Of a DNA stretch of 64,000 nucleotides, positions 62,070 through 64,000 are shown in pieces. This DNA comes from Prevotella sp. (lineage in GTDB: Bacteria > Bacteroidota > Bacteroidia > Bacteroidales > Bacteroidaceae): contig JAGCOB010000026.1 in the NCBI GenBank assembly GCA_017645645.1, positions 1 through 64,000 of the forward strand. Direction: 5' to 3'. A program made the translations under genes and the position numbers. Every line of letters starts with the position of its first letter. The stretch's first letter is position 1. The notes under the pieces were generated by a model. The model ran no database searches. It had not been told where the DNA came from and was given only the letters and a program-made list of their open reading frames with translations.

Positions 62070-64000
62070 ATGAAGAAAGGAATATTTTATGTATCATGCC
62101 TTGCCTGTCTTCTGGCAGGATGTAATACTTCTACAGACATGGAACAACAGATTAATAATCTTTATGACAGAATGTCACAAGAGGAGCAGATTGCACAGTT
62201 GAGGTGTATGTATATGGATGAGCTCTTCGACGAACAGGGAAGATTAGACACCACCAAATGTATTCAACTGATACCCAATGGTATCGGGCATTTCGCACAG
62301 TTCGCTTTACAAAAACCGACGGAGCCCAATGTCCTTCGCGACCGTGTGGCTGCCGTACAGGACTGGTTGATGAATCACACCCCGAACGGAATTCCCGCCC
62401 TCTTCCACGAGGAGGTGCTGTCAGGTATTGATACACAGGGTGCCACCATCTATCCCCAACAAATTGGACAGGCTTGTTCGTTCAATCCTGAGCTGGCAGA
62501 GGTGAAGACCCGTCAAATCAGTACCACTATGCGTAAGATGGGTGGTATCCTTTCTTTGTCGCCCATGGTGGATGTCTGTCGTACACCTAGTTTCAACCGC
62601 TTGGAGGAATCCTATGGAGAGGATGGCTACTTATCGGCAGTGATGGGTACCGCCTTCGTCAAGGGATTGCAACAGGGTGACCTCAGGAAAGGAGTGGGAA
62701 CCTGCTCGAAGCACTACCTCGGCTATGGCGGAGGCGGTGATGCGGAAGAGAAAGAACTGATGGAGGAAATCCTGCTGCCTCATGAGACGATGATCCGTCT
62801 GACAGGCAGTAAGGCGGTCATGCCCGGCTATCATGCCGTACATGGCACGAACTGTGTCGCCAATAGCGAGATATTGCAGGATATCCTGCGCGGTTATGTC
62901 GGTTTTGACGGCATGGTAGTCAGCGACTATACCGCCATTGACCAGATACCCGACCAGAAGGATGCTGTGAGCAAAGCGGCTGCCGCCATCAATGCGGGTA
63001 ATGATGTGGACTTCCCCTTTGGAGCGAACTATCAGTATCTGCAACAAGCCATTGAAAAAGGACTGGTGAAGCCGGAAGTTCTGGAGCGTGCTGTGAAGAA
63101 CGTGCTCCGCTATAAGTTCCGTGCTGGTCTCTTCGACAAGAATCCGTATCTGTACAGTACCGAGAAGATTGTTCTGGACACACAGGAAGAGCGTCAGACA
63201 GCGTATGAGATGGCGACCCAGTCAGTAGTGCTATTGGAAAACAAAGGCATCTTACCCATCTCGGCAAATAACCAACAGCCAAATGCCAAAACCTTAAATA
63301 TCCTCCTCACAGGTCCTAATGCCAATACCATGTGGGCGATGTGTGGTGACTATTCTTTCCCTGCTATGTCGTATTTCTGGAAGAGAATAGAAAAGGATCT
63401 GGACCATCCGCATATTATTACCTTGTTAGAGGGTATGACGGCACACAAACCCGCAGGAGTGAACCTTTTGTATTCCCGTGGATGTGATTGGACGGAGGAG
63501 ATAGAGACGAAGTACGGGGAAGGTGGTGATGAGCGTGCTTGGGAATATGAACTCCTTCACCGTAAGGTGGATGCTGGTGAGAAGGCAGACAAGGCGGAGG
63601 CACTGAATATGGCGAAACAGGCTGATGTTATTGTTGCTGCCGTCGGTGAGAACGTGATGCTCTGCGGTGAGAATCGTGATCATCAGGGACTCCGTCTGCC
63701 TGGCAAACAGGAACAGTATGTGGAGGAACTGATCAAGACGGGCAAACCGGTCGTGTTGGTAATTTTCGGTGGTCGTGCCCAGGTGATCTCTGACCTAGCC
63801 GACCGTTGCGCCGCTGTCATCCAGGCATGGTATCCTGGCGAGGAGGGTGGAAATGCTGTTGCTGATATTCTGTACGGCAATGTCTCTCCGTCAGCCAAAC
63901 TCTCCGTCAGTTATCCGAATGCGGAGATTTACGAGCCTGTCTGCTATAACTATTCCGTAGAAAAAAATCCACGTATCCAATGGCCCTTCGGTTATGGTCT
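62070..64000 (+). CDS. GH3 beta-glycosidase lipoprotein (beta-xylosidase/glucosidase), 3' end beyond window
   Basis: The frame is open from ATG 62070 to the window edge (643 codons). Lipobox LLAGC gives the lipidated Cys at about residue 18. The N-terminal barrel has GIPALFHEEVLSG, KHYLGYG and the nucleophile in GFDGMVVSDY (Asp286). The second domain starts at about 375 (SVVLLENKGILPI), with GENVMLCGENRDHQGLRLPG and SAKLSVSYP. The fibronectin-type end is missing. It most likely releases xylose from xylo-oligomers at the outer membrane or periplasm. A heptad insert encodes NNQQPNAK right after ILPIS. Confidence 0.93.
   Translation, partial: MKKGIFYVSCLACLLAGCNTSTDMEQQINNLYDRMSQEEQIAQLRCMYMDELFDEQGRLDTTKCIQLIPNGIGHFAQFALQKPTEPNVLRDRVAAVQDWLMNHTPNGIPALFHEEVLSGIDTQGATIYPQQIGQACSFNPELAEVKTRQISTTMRKMGGILSLSPMVDVCRTPSFNRLEESYGEDGYLSAVMGTAFVKGLQQGDLRKGVGTCSKHYLGYGGGGDAEEKELMEEILLPHETMIRLTGSKAVMPGYHAVHGTNCVANSEILQDILRGYVGFDGMVVSDYTAIDQIPDQKDAVSKAAAAINAGNDVDFPFGANYQYLQQAIEKGLVKPEVLERAVKNVLRYKFRAGLFDKNPYLYSTEKIVLDTQEERQTAYEMATQSVVLLENKGILPISANNQQPNAKTLNILLTGPNANTMWAMCGDYSFPAMSYFWKRIEKDLDHPHIITLLEGMTAHKPAGVNLLYSRGCDWTEEIETKYGEGGDERAWEYELLHRKVDAGEKADKAEALNMAKQADVIVAAVGENVMLCGENRDHQGLRLPGKQEQYVEELIKTGKPVVLVIFGGRAQVISDLADRCAAVIQAWYPGEEGGNAVADILYGNVSPSAKLSVSYPNAEIYEPVCYNYSVEKNPRIQWPFGYG
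63263..63291. repeat. 7-bp repeat cluster k (inside GH3 gene)
   Basis: GCAAATA-ACCAACA-GCCAAAT-GCCAAAA: four imperfect units, in-frame as ANNQQPNAK. Confidence 0.7.

Overview
The window looks like chromosomal DNA of a strictly anaerobic, xylan-degrading Bacteroidota, most likely Prevotella in the broad sense (including the rumen genera split from it). The evidence is direct. Nearly every transcription unit starts at a Bacteroidota-type promoter (-7 box TAnnTTTG). Gene content includes the type IX secretion genes porU and porV, a DUF4290-type gene, a class III (anaerobic) ribonucleotide reductase, and xylanase-esterase fusion enzymes of a kind described from rumen Prevotella.

Layout. 1-1345: incomplete, A+T-rich Sel1-repeat/caspase-family gene, reverse strand. 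1.5-10.6 kb: plant-polysaccharide genes: GH10 xylanase-esterase fusion, GH31 with PA14 domain, carboxylesterase lipoprotein, frameshifted GH9. 10.7-12.5 kb: two secreted proteins of unknown function. 12.5-21.8 kb: long tight operon (yicC, gmk, nadD, a phosphoethanolamine-transferase-like protein, two acyltransferase-3 proteins, a HAD phosphatase, two paralogous polytopic membrane proteins). 21.7-26.3 kb, reverse: short penicillin-binding protein, flippase, two glycosyltransferases. 26.5-36.6 kb: BASS transporter, then tsaB, DUF4290, murA, rimM, dxr, rseP, then rplM-rpsI-rpsB-tsf. 37.7-39.8 kb: VapE-like helicase bracketed by about 100-bp structured inverted repeats, plus an HU-like protein. 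40.0-45.8 kb: FAH-family enzyme, porU, porV, ispF. 45.85-46.15 kb: candidate structured ncRNA, reverse strand. 46.3-51.7 kb: glycosyltransferases, hexapeptide acetyltransferase, TPR lipoprotein, thioredoxin-fold lipoprotein. 51.7-55.7 kb, reverse: nrdG, nrdD, GNAT protein, tRNA-Arg. 55.8-56.2 kb: MaoC hydratase. 56.25-56.37 kb: candidate sRNA. 56.5-64.0 kb: xylan operon of CE6-CE1 esterase, two GH43 and an incomplete GH3.

Working together. The two glycoside-hydrolase blocks, about 50 kb apart, appear to be one regulon. Three promoters (xylanase-esterase, GH31, CE6-CE1 operon) carry the same two-part site ATG(T/A)TACAT, repeated at 21-22 bp and ending 26-27 bp before the -7 box. Fusion esterases remove acetyl and hydroxycinnamoyl groups, the GH10 enzyme cuts the backbone, and GH43, GH31 and GH3 enzymes take off side groups and hydrolyse oligomers.

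The most unusual signals are: (1) a dispersed family of imperfect 7-bp repeats (unit close to GCCAACA), stop-free in all six frames, lying in-frame in at least nine genes and between others; (2) the inverted repeats around the VapE-like gene, whose inner hairpin shows compensating changes; (3) the xylan operator; (4) a 46-bp element with 45 identities upstream of two unrelated genes; (5) two promoter-to-terminator RNAs with no reading frame of note. No database search was possible, so family names rest on recognised motifs.
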